The notes beneath the pieces were generated by a model. It made no database searches, had not been told where the DNA came from, and saw only the letters and a program-made list of their open reading frames with translations. This document shows positions 7,571-14,987 of a DNA stretch of 18,965 nt, one piece after another. Made by a program: the position numbers and the translations under genes. Source of the DNA: DASXHD01 sp038239005 (GTDB lineage Bacteria; Myxococcota_A; Polyangia; Polyangiales; Polyangiaceae); the NCBI GenBank assembly GCA_038239005.1, contig JBBSFE010000127.1:1-18965 (forward strand), in the 5' to 3' direction. Positions within the stretch are counted from its first letter, which is position 1; every line of letters starts with the position of its first letter.

Positions 7571-9546
7571 CACGTCCGGTTCATGGCGCGTTCCCAGATG
7601 CGCGCTTCGCGGAAAATGCGGACCAAATCCGGATCGATGTGCTGATCTTTGACGCTGAAGTCGAGGATCTCGAGCGCGCGATCGAGCGGAACCGCTTTTT
7701 TGTAAGGACGATCACTCGCGGTGAGCGCGTCGTAGATGTCGGAGATGCTCATCATCTTCGACTGAACGGGAATTTCTTCTGCGCGCAAACGATTCGGATA
7801 GCCCGTGCCGTTGAGCCGCTCGTGGTGCGCGCCCGCGATGATGGGCACGCGACGCAGCGCCTTGCCCCAAGGGATTTGCGAGAGGAAGCGATACGTGTGC
7901 GACACGTGCCCGCGGATCTCGTCGAACTCTTGCGTCGTGAGCGAGCCGCGGCGCACAGAGAGCGCCTCGACCTCTTCGTCGGTGAGGAGGCGTTGAATCT
8001 CGCCGCGCGGATCGGCGTAGGTTTCTTTTGCGATTTCGACGACGCGCTCGAAATCGCCCTGCGCGAGCACCGAAGGCTCATTCGCGACGAGGATGGTCGC
8101 GAATGATTTTTCGAGCTCGCCTTTGCGCGACGCAAGCTCCTGGTCGAGCCGGGCGATTTCGTCGTCGGCGGCGCCGCGCTCGAGCAAGATGATTTTGCGA
8201 CCGAGGACGTCGGTCTCGCAGCATTTGGCGACGTAGTCGAATCGCTGGCGAATCGAGCCGAGCGCTTCGTCGTAGAGCTTCTTGGCCTTGACGAGCACGC
8301 GCTCACGCACGCCGATTTTCCCGAAGTCGTGGAGGAGGCTTGCGTACTCGAGCTCGCGCAAATCCTCGCGCGAGAAGAACGCTTCTTTGTATGGGCCGTG
8401 CGTTTCGGAGTCGACGACCTTGGCGAGCTCGACGGTGAGATCGGCGACCCGGCGCGAGTGACCGGACGTCGTCGGATCGCGTGACTCGATCGCTTCGACG
8501 CTGGCCTTCACGAAGCCCTCGAAGAGGCGGCGAATCTCGTCGTAGAGCATGGCGTTCTCGAGTGAGACGCCGGCTTGCGCGGCGACCATGCCGAGGAGCT
8601 CTTCGCTGCGCTCGTCGAACGGGATGACTTGTTCTTGAACGTCGGCCGCGGTGAGAAGCTTCTTCTCCGGATCGCGCTTCTTGTTGATCAGCTGGATGAC
8701 GCCGATGACCTCGTCGCGTTGCGAGATGAGCGGCGCCACCAACATCGATTTCGTTCGGTAGCCGATTCGCTCGTCGAAGCTGCGATCGAAATGGAACGGC
8801 GAGCCCGGCGGCAAATCGTAGACGTCGTGGATGTTGAGCGGTTTGTTCGAGAGCGCGACGGAGCCGGAAATCGAGCGATTCGAAATCGGCATCGTGAACT
8901 CGCGCCAGTCGAACTGCACCGAGTCGTTTTGCGTGAGCTTGAAGCGAAGGCGACGATCTTTTTCGTCGCCCTCGACGACGTAGAGCGACCCAGCATCGGC
9001 ACCGGTGACGTAGCGGCTCTTTTCGAGAATGACGGAGAAGAGCTTGTCGACGACGCGCTCGGTCGTCATGGCGCGCGCGATGTTCACGAGCTCGCCGAGC
9101 TCGTAGCGATATCGCCGCAGCCATTTCCCGCGCCGTTCGGCGCGATCGCGCGCGTCTAGCAAATCGAGGCTGCGTTGCAGTGCGACGAACACTTCTTCGC
9201 TCGAAGGGTCTGCGGGCAAGAGGCTCGCGAGCCCGAGGTTCATCGCCTGCGACAAATCGCGCTCTTCGGGGTGCCCGAGCAAAATCAAAAGCGCTGCGCC
9301 TTCAGCGAAGCGCGCGGCATACGGCTTGAGCACGTCGCGCCCGGCGTCCCACACGCGCGCGGGCGCAATCAGCGTCGTCGTGTCGCCCTTTTTGACCGAC
9401 ACGAGAAGCGGATGCGGCCGCGTGATGACCACATCGGTAAACCTGACATCGACCCCGAGCTGCCCGGCGATGCGCGTGAGGATGTCGAGCGCCACGATAT
9501 CCGCGGACGCACGCTTCGCCTCGGCCGCCACGATCGTGGTGCTCAT
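7570..9546 (-). CDS. GAF-domain HD-GYP-type cyclic-di-GMP phosphodiesterase-like protein
   Basis: A 658-residue cytoplasmic protein, as it has no signal peptide or membrane helix. Residues about 30-130 form an alpha/beta region with a weak receiver-like look but no clear phosphoacceptor. A GAF domain spans about 160-335 (DKLFSVILEKSRYVTGADAGSLYVV ... YRTKSMLVAPLISQRDEVIGVIQLINK). The HD-GYP catalytic part follows: His363 (SGHSRRVADL), LLHDFGKIGV with His406-Asp407, HHERLNGTGYP (His574-His575, GYP 582-584) and SDIYDALTASDRPY. The metal ligands and the GYP motif are present, so c-di-GMP hydrolysis is likely, although Asn replaces the usual Asp in HHERxDGxGYP. About 100 extra residues, partly coiled-coil-like, separate the HD and HH motifs. 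The ATG 9546 overlaps the upstream stop (ATGA); the frame stays open upstream but that is the neighbour's antiframe. Confidence 0.88.
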   Translation of the reverse strand: MSTTIVAAEAKRASADIVALDILTRIAGQLGVDVRFTDVVITRPHPLLVSVKKGDTTTLIAPARVWDAGRDVLKPYAARFAEGAALLILLGHPEERDLSQAMNLGLASLLPADPSSEEVFVALQRSLDLLDARDRAERRGKWLRRYRYELGELVNIARAMTTERVVDKLFSVILEKSRYVTGADAGSLYVVEGDEKDRRLRFKLTQNDSVQFDWREFTMPISNRSISGSVALSNKPLNIHDVYDLPPGSPFHFDRSFDERIGYRTKSMLVAPLISQRDEVIGVIQLINKKRDPEKKLLTAADVQEQVIPFDERSEELLGMVAAQAGVSLENAMLYDEIRRLFEGFVKASVEAIESRDPTTSGHSRRVADLTVELAKVVDSETHGPYKEAFFSREDLRELEYASLLHDFGKIGVRERVLVKAKKLYDEALGSIRQRFDYVAKCCETDVLGRKIILLERGAADDEIARLDQELASRKGELEKSFATILVANEPSVLAQGDFERVVEIAKETYADPRGEIQRLLTDEEVEALSVRRGSLTTQEFDEIRGHVSHTYRFLSQIPWGKALRRVPIIAGAHHERLNGTGYPNRLRAEEIPVQSKMMSISDIYDALTASDRPYKKAVPLDRALEILDFSVKDQHIDPDLVRIFREARIWERAMNRT

Positions 9547-10676
9547 TGCAAGCGCGAGGCTATCACGGCGCGGATCTCCGGGCGCCGGCGTTCGAGCTCT
9601 TCCGGGTCTTTCACCGGCAGGAAGCGCGACGTGGCGCCTTCGCGCGGAACACGCACGTAGAGTGTGTCGAGTGATGCGGTGAGCTCTTGGAGGAGGCGCT
9701 CGAACTGAACGGCGGGTTTGCCGTCGACCTTCTTTTGCACTTCGAAGAACGTCCACTCGATGTGCGCTTCGGCGAGCGGGCGCGCGCGCACGAGGAACGT
9801 GTTCGTGTTGAAGACGCGCACGGTCGAGGCGTCGAAAGTCTTCGGCAAGCGGAATTCTTCGAGCACTTGCAACCGACCACCCGCATGAACCGGGATGCCT
9901 CCGCGATCGCTGCCGACCTTGTCGGTGACCTCGACCATGACGTCCGCATGACTCGACGCGAATTTTCCGAGGAGCGCGTCGTCGAGCGTCGCGCCGAGGT
10001 TGTCGACGTTCGTGATCCACACGTGCTCGCCGCCCGCCGCGAGATGCTCGTTCAAAAAACCAGAGCGACGCAGCGCGTCCGGCAGGTCCCCGTGGCCTTG
10101 AGCGTACGTGCTCGGGTGGCCTTGTGAATCGAAGAACAGCTCGCCGCCGTCCGTGAGCCGCAAGCTCAAATCTTGGACGAACGTTCGCACATGCGGGGGC
10201 GCGTTCTTCTCGCGGAGCGCCGCGCGAATCGGACCGTCGGTGGCGTCGCTCGTCATGAGCCACAGCGGTACCGGCCGCCCCGCGCGTTCCGACGCACGCG
10301 CATTTTCGCGCAGCCGCACGTCGAGAAAGCTCTCGCCATCGGTGCATTCGACGAGCGCTTTCACGACGCCGCCCATGCGCGTCGCCATGCCGCCGGCCAT
10401 CACGCAAAACGCGAGCTTGCCCGCGCGAAGCTCATCGAGTCCCTTCGCAGAAAAATGCGCATCGGCGAACGGTGGCGCGTCGACAATTTCGTGTGCCGCG
10501 GGTGCCCGCACCTCAGCGACGCGATTTCGCGCATCACGACGCGCTTCGGAATCACCGTCGCCGAGTGTCGCGGCGAGCCGCTCGAGACGATCGGCCGAAA
10601 ACCCATGCGCATCGAGCTTCGCGAGCGTGTCACTGTCGAGCTTCGACAACGCCCCGCGTAGGTCGTACCTTGCCAT
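9543..10676 (-). CDS. UTP-glucose-1-phosphate uridylyltransferase-family protein (UDPGP type)
   Basis: A 377-residue nucleotide-sugar pyrophosphorylase of the eukaryote-like UGP/UDPGP family, distinct from bacterial GalU. The nucleotide-binding loop is VMAGGMATRMGG (92-103) with Lys106 nearby. GHGDLPDAL (194-202) and ITNVDNLGATLD (221-232, metal/sugar site) follow, then DRGGIP (257-262), RVFNTNTFLV (287-296) and TSRFLPVKDPEELE (349-361). It should make UDP-glucose or a similar UDP-sugar from UTP and a sugar-1-phosphate; UDP-HexNAc pyrophosphorylases share several motifs, so the exact sugar is open. It is the first gene of the operon with the HD-GYP protein (4-bp ATGA overlap) and the porin. 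The start ATG 10676 lies only 11 bp from the divergent lipoprotein gene, so its promoter must overlap that gene. Confidence 0.82.
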   Translation of the reverse strand: MARYDLRGALSKLDSDTLAKLDAHGFSADRLERLAATLGDGDSEARRDARNRVAEVRAPAAHEIVDAPPFADAHFSAKGLDELRAGKLAFCVMAGGMATRMGGVVKALVECTDGESFLDVRLRENARASERAGRPVPLWLMTSDATDGPIRAALREKNAPPHVRTFVQDLSLRLTDGGELFFDSQGHPSTYAQGHGDLPDALRRSGFLNEHLAAGGEHVWITNVDNLGATLDDALLGKFASSHADVMVEVTDKVGSDRGGIPVHAGGRLQVLEEFRLPKTFDASTVRVFNTNTFLVRARPLAEAHIEWTFFEVQKKVDGKPAVQFERLLQELTASLDTLYVRVPREGATSRFLPVKDPEELERRRPEIRAVIASRLQ

Positions 10677-10687
10677 GGGGTCAGCTT

Positions 10688-11011
10688 ATGGTTCTTCGCA
10701 GCGCGTTTGTACTGCTCGTCCTCTCGGCGAGCACCGGGTGCATTGCCACGGCCGAGGTCGCCGTTCCGCGGGGCATCGTGGTCGCAGGCCCGCCGCCCGC
10801 GCCGCGCGACGAAGTGCGTTCGGTTCCCCAAAGCCAAACGGCTGCCTGGGTGTCAGGTTATTGGCATTGGACAGGTGCGTCATACATATGGATCCCCGGT
10901 CACTGGGAGGTCGCTCCGCCCGGCGCGCGCTGGTATGGGCCTCGCTATCAACAGGGCTCCGACGGCCGCTTCTATTACGAGCCCGGCCGCTTTCGTGCTG
11001 GAGTGAGATGA
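10688..11011 (+). CDS. Small WxxGxW-repeat (YXWGXW-type) lipoprotein
   Basis: A 107-residue protein with an N-terminal hydrophobic stretch and a likely lipobox ending at Cys18 (SASTGC), so probably membrane-anchored; the residue at -3 is Ser rather than Leu. After a Pro-rich linker come two WxxGxW repeats, WVSGYW (54-59) and WIPGHW (68-73), then RWYGPRYQQGSDGRFYYEPGRF. The WxxGxW repeat family is common in exported Gram-negative proteins but functionally obscure. The start ATG 10688 immediately precedes the signal; the frame is open further upstream only as a shadow of the antisense uridylyltransferase gene. It is followed after one base by the transglutaminase-like gene, so it is likely the first gene of a four-gene operon. 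Confidence 0.82.
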   Translation: MVLRSAFVLLVLSASTGCIATAEVAVPRGIVVAGPPPAPRDEVRSVPQSQTAAWVSGYWHWTGASYIWIPGHWEVAPPGARWYGPRYQQGSDGRFYYEPGRFRAGVR

Positions 11012-11012
11012 A

Positions 11013-12626
11013 GTGAGAAAGCGCGTCGCCTTCAGCTTGCCGGTGTGCGCGACGCTCATCACGGCCCTGGCCGTGGCTCCTGGTGTCGCTGCGGGAGACA
11101 ACTCCACGCATCGCGCGACTGCGATGATGCACGAACGCATCACGGTGGACGCACGCGACGACATCGCGATGGGCGTCACGCTCGGTGGCGATATCCCCGC
11201 CGCGATCGAAACGCGCAGCGGATTGTTTTCTGCGCCCGATCCGAATCGCCTTCCCTCGCAAAACGAAATTGCCGCTTCAGCCACCGCTCTCAACCAAGCG
11301 ATGCAAGGCACGGTCGGCGACACGTTCACGCCCGATCGCGATACGCGTCGCCCGAACGTCCTCAAATACGAAGACCCCTTCACGCCATCGACCGCGCCGT
11401 TCAAGCGGCTCGTCGCGTTCGATGCGGTCGACGCGAAGTTTGCGCTATACACGTATTATTCGCACCTTTCGGCGCTGCCCATCGTTCATGGCACGCCCAA
11501 TCGCGGCGACGACGTCTTCTACGCCGACCTTCCCCTCGACGTCGGGCCAGACAAACACACGCGCATCCCGAGCGTCGGCCCGGGCTCGCGCGTTCTTCAT
11601 GCGCGGCTCGGTGTGGGCTCGCGCGAGCTTCCCGTGCAGCTCGTCCACGACGGCGCAGACAACTGGTTCGTCGATTCGAGCGAGCGCGCGAGCGCGCGAC
11701 TCGTGCTCGAGCTCGCGATTCAGCGGAGCACGTTCGGTGGCGAGCTCGCCGATCCGGAATGGTCGGCGCTCGGCTCGACGCCCGTGCCCGAGGTCGTCTC
11801 CGGCGCGGCGAAGGAAGTTCTCACGCGCATCGGCTTGAGCCGCGCCATTCGGCCGGCCGAAAATATCCGGAAGATGGTGGCGTACTTTCGTGCGTTCGTG
11901 GATTCCGATCGCCCGCTCGAAGCTTCGAAGGACGTCTACACCGACCTTGCGCTCTCGCAGAAAGGCGTGTGTCGTCATCGCGCGTACGCGTTCACGATCA
12001 CCGCGCTCGCGCTCGGCATTCCGTCGCGCATGGTGATGAACGAAGCGCACGCGTGGGTCGAAGTGTTCGACGGCACCATGTGGCGCCGCATCGACCTCGG
12101 CGGCGCCGGTACGATGCTGAGCGAAGAATCCAAGACGGCCGAGCCTTACGCCGCGCCCGCCGACAACTTCCCTTGGCCGCCCAACGCCAGCCGCGGCGCG
12201 GACATGACGGAGAAGGCGAACGACATCAACGGAAACGGAAACGGAAACGGAAACGGAAACGGCAACGGCAGCGGCAACGCAGCGCCGAGCGCGACGGCCG
12301 CAACAAACACGCCCGATCCGCAAGACAAACGCGCTGCATCGCGCATCGCGATCACCGTCAGCGAAACGGACGCTACACGCGGAAGCGCAGTTCACGTCAA
12401 AGGATCGGTCACCGCCGATGGCGACGCGTGCGGCGGCGTGTCGGTCACGGTCGTCTTGCGCGACAGCAAGACCGCCCGCGAAGCCCGCATCGGCAGCGTA
12501 CCCACGGACGACAAAGGCGCATTCTCCGCGCCGATCGTGCTCCCTTCGGCCGTGCCCCTCGGCGACTACGACGTGATCGCACGCACTGACGGCGACGCGC
12601 GCTGTGGTCGCGGCATCTCACAGTGA
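11013..12626 (+). CDS. Exported transglutaminase-like protein with (Gly-Asn)n linker
   Basis: A 537-residue protein starting at GTG 11013, one base after the previous stop. Residues 1-27 are a signal peptide (MRKRVAFSLPVCATLITALAVAPGVAA). The transglutaminase-like core is at about 280-365: LSQKGVCRHRAYAF gives Cys320, NEAHAWVEVF gives His347, and WRRIDLGGAG gives Asp361, a complete Cys-His-Asp triad. The region before it (about 130-280) resembles the beta-rich front part seen in such proteins. A low-complexity Gly-Asn linker (about 407-421) leads to a C-terminal domain (about 443-525: VHVKGSVTADGDACGGVSVTVVL ... GAFSAPIVLP) with an Ig-like/carrier-type look. A periplasmic or secreted peptidase or cross-linking role is plausible; the substrate is unknown. 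No membrane helix follows, unlike many TGase-like proteins of MoxR clusters. It precedes a VWA gene by 4 bp. Confidence 0.83.
   Translation: MRKRVAFSLPVCATLITALAVAPGVAAGDNSTHRATAMMHERITVDARDDIAMGVTLGGDIPAAIETRSGLFSAPDPNRLPSQNEIAASATALNQAMQGTVGDTFTPDRDTRRPNVLKYEDPFTPSTAPFKRLVAFDAVDAKFALYTYYSHLSALPIVHGTPNRGDDVFYADLPLDVGPDKHTRIPSVGPGSRVLHARLGVGSRELPVQLVHDGADNWFVDSSERASARLVLELAIQRSTFGGELADPEWSALGSTPVPEVVSGAAKEVLTRIGLSRAIRPAENIRKMVAYFRAFVDSDRPLEASKDVYTDLALSQKGVCRHRAYAFTITALALGIPSRMVMNEAHAWVEVFDGTMWRRIDLGGAGTMLSEESKTAEPYAAPADNFPWPPNASRGADMTEKANDINGNGNGNGNGNGNGSGNAAPSATAATNTPDPQDKRAASRIAITVSETDATRGSAVHVKGSVTADGDACGGVSVTVVLRDSKTAREARIGSVPTDDKGAFSAPIVLPSAVPLGDYDVIARTDGDARCGRGISQ
12231..12278 (+). repeat. 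In-frame hexanucleotide tandem repeat (GGAAAC)
   Basis: Five perfect GGAAAC units (12231-12260) are followed by GGCAAC, GGCAGC and GGCAAC. The tract encodes the alternating Gly-Asn linker from residue 407 of the transglutaminase-like protein, just before its C-terminal domain. The perfect core and drifted edge suggest recent slippage expansion, and six-base steps keep the frame. Confidence 0.95.
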
Positions 12627-12630
12627 GACA

Positions 12631-13830
12631 ATGAGCGAATCGTTCGTTCCGTTTCTCTACGAGCTTCGTTCGCGCAAAGTAAAAGTGGGCGCGCAAGAGG
12701 CCGTCACGCTCGCGCGCGCTCTCGCCGCGGGCCTGCACGACAGCTCGCTCGAGGGTTTCTACGACGTCGCACGCGCTCTTCTCGTGCATCGCGAACAAGA
12801 TCTCGACGCATTCGATCAGGCGTTCTCTGCGCACTTTCGCGGCATCGAGCTCGAGAGCGTGAAGATCATCGACGACCTCGACGAGTGGCTCAAAGACCCA
12901 CAACTGCGCCGCGAGCTCAGCGACGAAGACATCGCCGCGCTGAAAGCCATCGACACGGACGAGCTCCGCAAGCTCTTCGAACAGCGCCTTCGTGAACAAA
13001 AAGAACGACACGACGGCGGCAATCGCTGGATTGGCACGGGCGGCACGTCACCTTTCGGCAACAGCGGCACGAACCCTTCGGGCATTCGCGTTGGCGGGCG
13101 CAGCGGCGGACGAAGCGCGCTCGGCGTCGCGGATGCGCGGCGCTTTCGTCCGTATCGCTCGGACCTCGTGCTCGACGTGCGCCAAATCGAAGTCGCGCTC
13201 CGAAAGCTCAAAGCTCTCTCGCGCGAAGGGCAACCACTCGAGCTCGACATCGAGGCGACCATCGACGAAACGGCGAAGCAAGGCGGCGAGCTCGAGATCG
13301 TGATGCGACCGCCACGGCGCCCGAACGTGCGCGTCGTCTTGATGATGGACGTCGGCGGCTCGATGGACCCGCACGCGCAGCTCGTCTCGCAAGTGTTCTC
13401 GGCCGCGAAGCGCGCGTCGAACATTCGCGAGCTCAAGACTTTTTACTTTCACAATTGCGTCTACGGTCGCCTCTACGAAACGGAGCGCTTCAGCGATCCG
13501 ATTCCCGTGCGCGAAGTGCTCGACCGCTATGGTCCCGAGTACAAGCTCGTGATGGTCGGCGATGCGTCGATGCATCCCGCCGAGCTCCTCGGCTCGGGCG
13601 ATTGGGATTACTACCGCGGTCGCCACGGCGAGCAAAAAACCGGCATCCAGTGGATGACGATGCTCTCCGATCATTTCCGCAAAGCTGCCTGGCTCAACCC
13701 GGACCCACCCAATTATTGGCGTGGCGGCACGGCCGAAGCGCTCGCGAGCGTGTTTCGGATGTACCACCTGACACTCGATGGTCTCGGCGAGGCCGTGCGC
13801 CATTTGTCGGGCGCTCAGAAGTCTCGTTAG
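12631..13830 (+). CDS. CoxE-like VWA-domain protein
   Basis: A 399-residue cytoplasmic protein. The N-terminal part (about 1-125) is helical and charged; a Gly/Ser/Arg-rich linker (129-166) follows; the C-terminal half is a VWA domain whose metal site reads LMMDVGGSMDPH (Asp240-Val-Gly-Gly-Ser244). The DxGxS form with a following FYFHNCVYGRLYE, KLVMVGDASMHPAEL, RKAAWLNPDPPNYW and YHLTLDGLGEAV is the pattern of the VWA/CoxE family. These proteins usually work with a MoxR-type AAA ATPase as a chaperone for metal-enzyme or complex maturation; no ATPase gene is visible here. The ATG 12631 gives the normal N-terminus; the frame is open nine codons upstream. The gene follows the transglutaminase-like gene by 4 bp and precedes a propeller lipoprotein by 19 bp. 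Confidence 0.87.
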   Translation: MSESFVPFLYELRSRKVKVGAQEAVTLARALAAGLHDSSLEGFYDVARALLVHREQDLDAFDQAFSAHFRGIELESVKIIDDLDEWLKDPQLRRELSDEDIAALKAIDTDELRKLFEQRLREQKERHDGGNRWIGTGGTSPFGNSGTNPSGIRVGGRSGGRSALGVADARRFRPYRSDLVLDVRQIEVALRKLKALSREGQPLELDIEATIDETAKQGGELEIVMRPPRRPNVRVVLMMDVGGSMDPHAQLVSQVFSAAKRASNIRELKTFYFHNCVYGRLYETERFSDPIPVREVLDRYGPEYKLVMVGDASMHPAELLGSGDWDYYRGRHGEQKTGIQWMTMLSDHFRKAAWLNPDPPNYWRGGTAEALASVFRMYHLTLDGLGEAVRHLSGAQKSR

Positions 13831-13849
13831 CTCTGATAACGTCGTCGCG

Positions 13850-14956
13850 ATGAAACGCGCGCTCGTGGTGGTCTTGCTCGTTGCTTGTCACAGCCGCGAG
13901 CACGAAGGCGAGCGCAACACGAAGGGCCGATCGGAAGTGACGATCGCAGACAAGCCCGAAGCTGCCGCGCCCAAAGTGGAGATACGCGTCCGGCGCCGCC
14001 CACTCTTCATCGACCTCAACGGTGACGGACACGAGGACGCCGTCGTCGTCGTTGATCGATCGGGCGGGCCGTACACGTTCGCGGCGCTCGACGCGCTCAC
14101 GGGCAAAATCATTTGGGAGAGCAACGCGGTCGAGCACTGGAGCGACCCCGCATGGCTCGTCGGCGGTTTTCTGTTGCAGCCGGACGACTCCGGCGACATG
14201 CAAGGTTACGATCTCAAGACGAGCAACCCGACGTGGAAGAAGCACATCGGTGAGCGCGTCACGGATCTCTGCGAATCGGAAAACGCAGGCGAAGTTCGCG
14301 TCGTCCTCGCGGACAAGCGAACGATCATCGTCACGCTCGCAACCGGCGAGCAAGTGCCCGCGCCAAAAAAACTTCCGTGCAAGGCACTTCGCCCAAACGA
14401 GAGTTGGAAGCGCGCCCCCAGCGACGGGCCACTACGTATCGGCGAGTACATCGGCTGCGGTACCTCGACGAGCATCACGTCGTCGGGCCGCACGACGACA
14501 CCGGATGATTGTGTCGTGCGCGCGCACGTGAGCCTCGACGCCATCGACGGAATCGACGCAGACGCGCTCTACGTCGTGAAGGACGGCTTCGTGGTCATCG
14601 GCACGCACCGCCCGGGAACGGGCTACCCGGTCGTGGGCCTGCTGAGCGGTCGCAAGCTCACGTGGAAGAGCGACGTCCCCATCGCGAACCCGCTCACCGC
14701 GATGACCGGCGCTCCCGAGAGCGTCGAGCTCGGCGGGAGCGAGCTCTACGTGGCGTACCGCGTAGGCCAAGCCTACTTCGTGACGGCGTTCAACATCACG
14801 ACCGGCAAACGCGATTGGCACATCGCGTTCCCCTACGCCACGCCACACCTGTGGGCGTCGAACGACGCGCTGTACGTCTTCGCGGAAAGCCCGGCCAACG
14901 CCCTCGTCGCATACACGACCGACACCGGCACCCTACGTTTCAACATCGGGCAATAG
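13850..14956 (+). CDS. Lipoprotein with FG-GAP/PQQ-like beta-propeller
   Basis: A 368-residue lipoprotein: MKRALVVVLLVAC is a classical lipobox (LVAC, Cys13). After a charged linker, DLNGDGHED (55-63) is an FG-GAP-type calcium-binding loop. Repeated strand motifs follow (FAALDALTGKIIWES, MQGYDLKTSNPTWKKH, DADALYVVKDGFVVIGTH, YFVTAFNITTGKRDWHIAF, NALVAYTTDTGTLRFNIG) that match a PQQ/BamB-like propeller. It is expected at the outer or inner membrane facing the periplasm. Its ligand is unknown. The start ATG 13850 immediately precedes the signal; an upstream extension to 13778 is only open frame overlapping the VWA gene. It is the last gene of the plus-strand operon. The gene is convergent with the SurA-like gene, with 31 bp between the stops; that gap contains a short GC palindrome (CGCGGCCGCG region). 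Confidence 0.82.
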   Translation: MKRALVVVLLVACHSREHEGERNTKGRSEVTIADKPEAAAPKVEIRVRRRPLFIDLNGDGHEDAVVVVDRSGGPYTFAALDALTGKIIWESNAVEHWSDPAWLVGGFLLQPDDSGDMQGYDLKTSNPTWKKHIGERVTDLCESENAGEVRVVLADKRTIIVTLATGEQVPAPKKLPCKALRPNESWKRAPSDGPLRIGEYIGCGTSTSITSSGRTTTPDDCVVRAHVSLDAIDGIDADALYVVKDGFVVIGTHRPGTGYPVVGLLSGRKLTWKSDVPIANPLTAMTGAPESVELGGSELYVAYRVGQAYFVTAFNITTGKRDWHIAFPYATPHLWASNDALYVFAESPANALVAYTTDTGTLRFNIGQ

Positions 14957-14987
14957 TGGCAACCACAGTAAGACGACCGCGGCCGCG

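Noticed and set aside
9547..10407. Extension of the HD-GYP frame upstream to give a 945-residue protein
   Set aside because: The extra part is antisense to the uridylyltransferase gene and Arg/His-rich; the ATG at 9546 fits the operon overlap and the protein start.
14957..14987. GC palindrome between the propeller lipoprotein and SurA-like gene as a terminator
   Set aside because: The palindrome is only 8-10 bp with no adjacent T-run; too weak to call.
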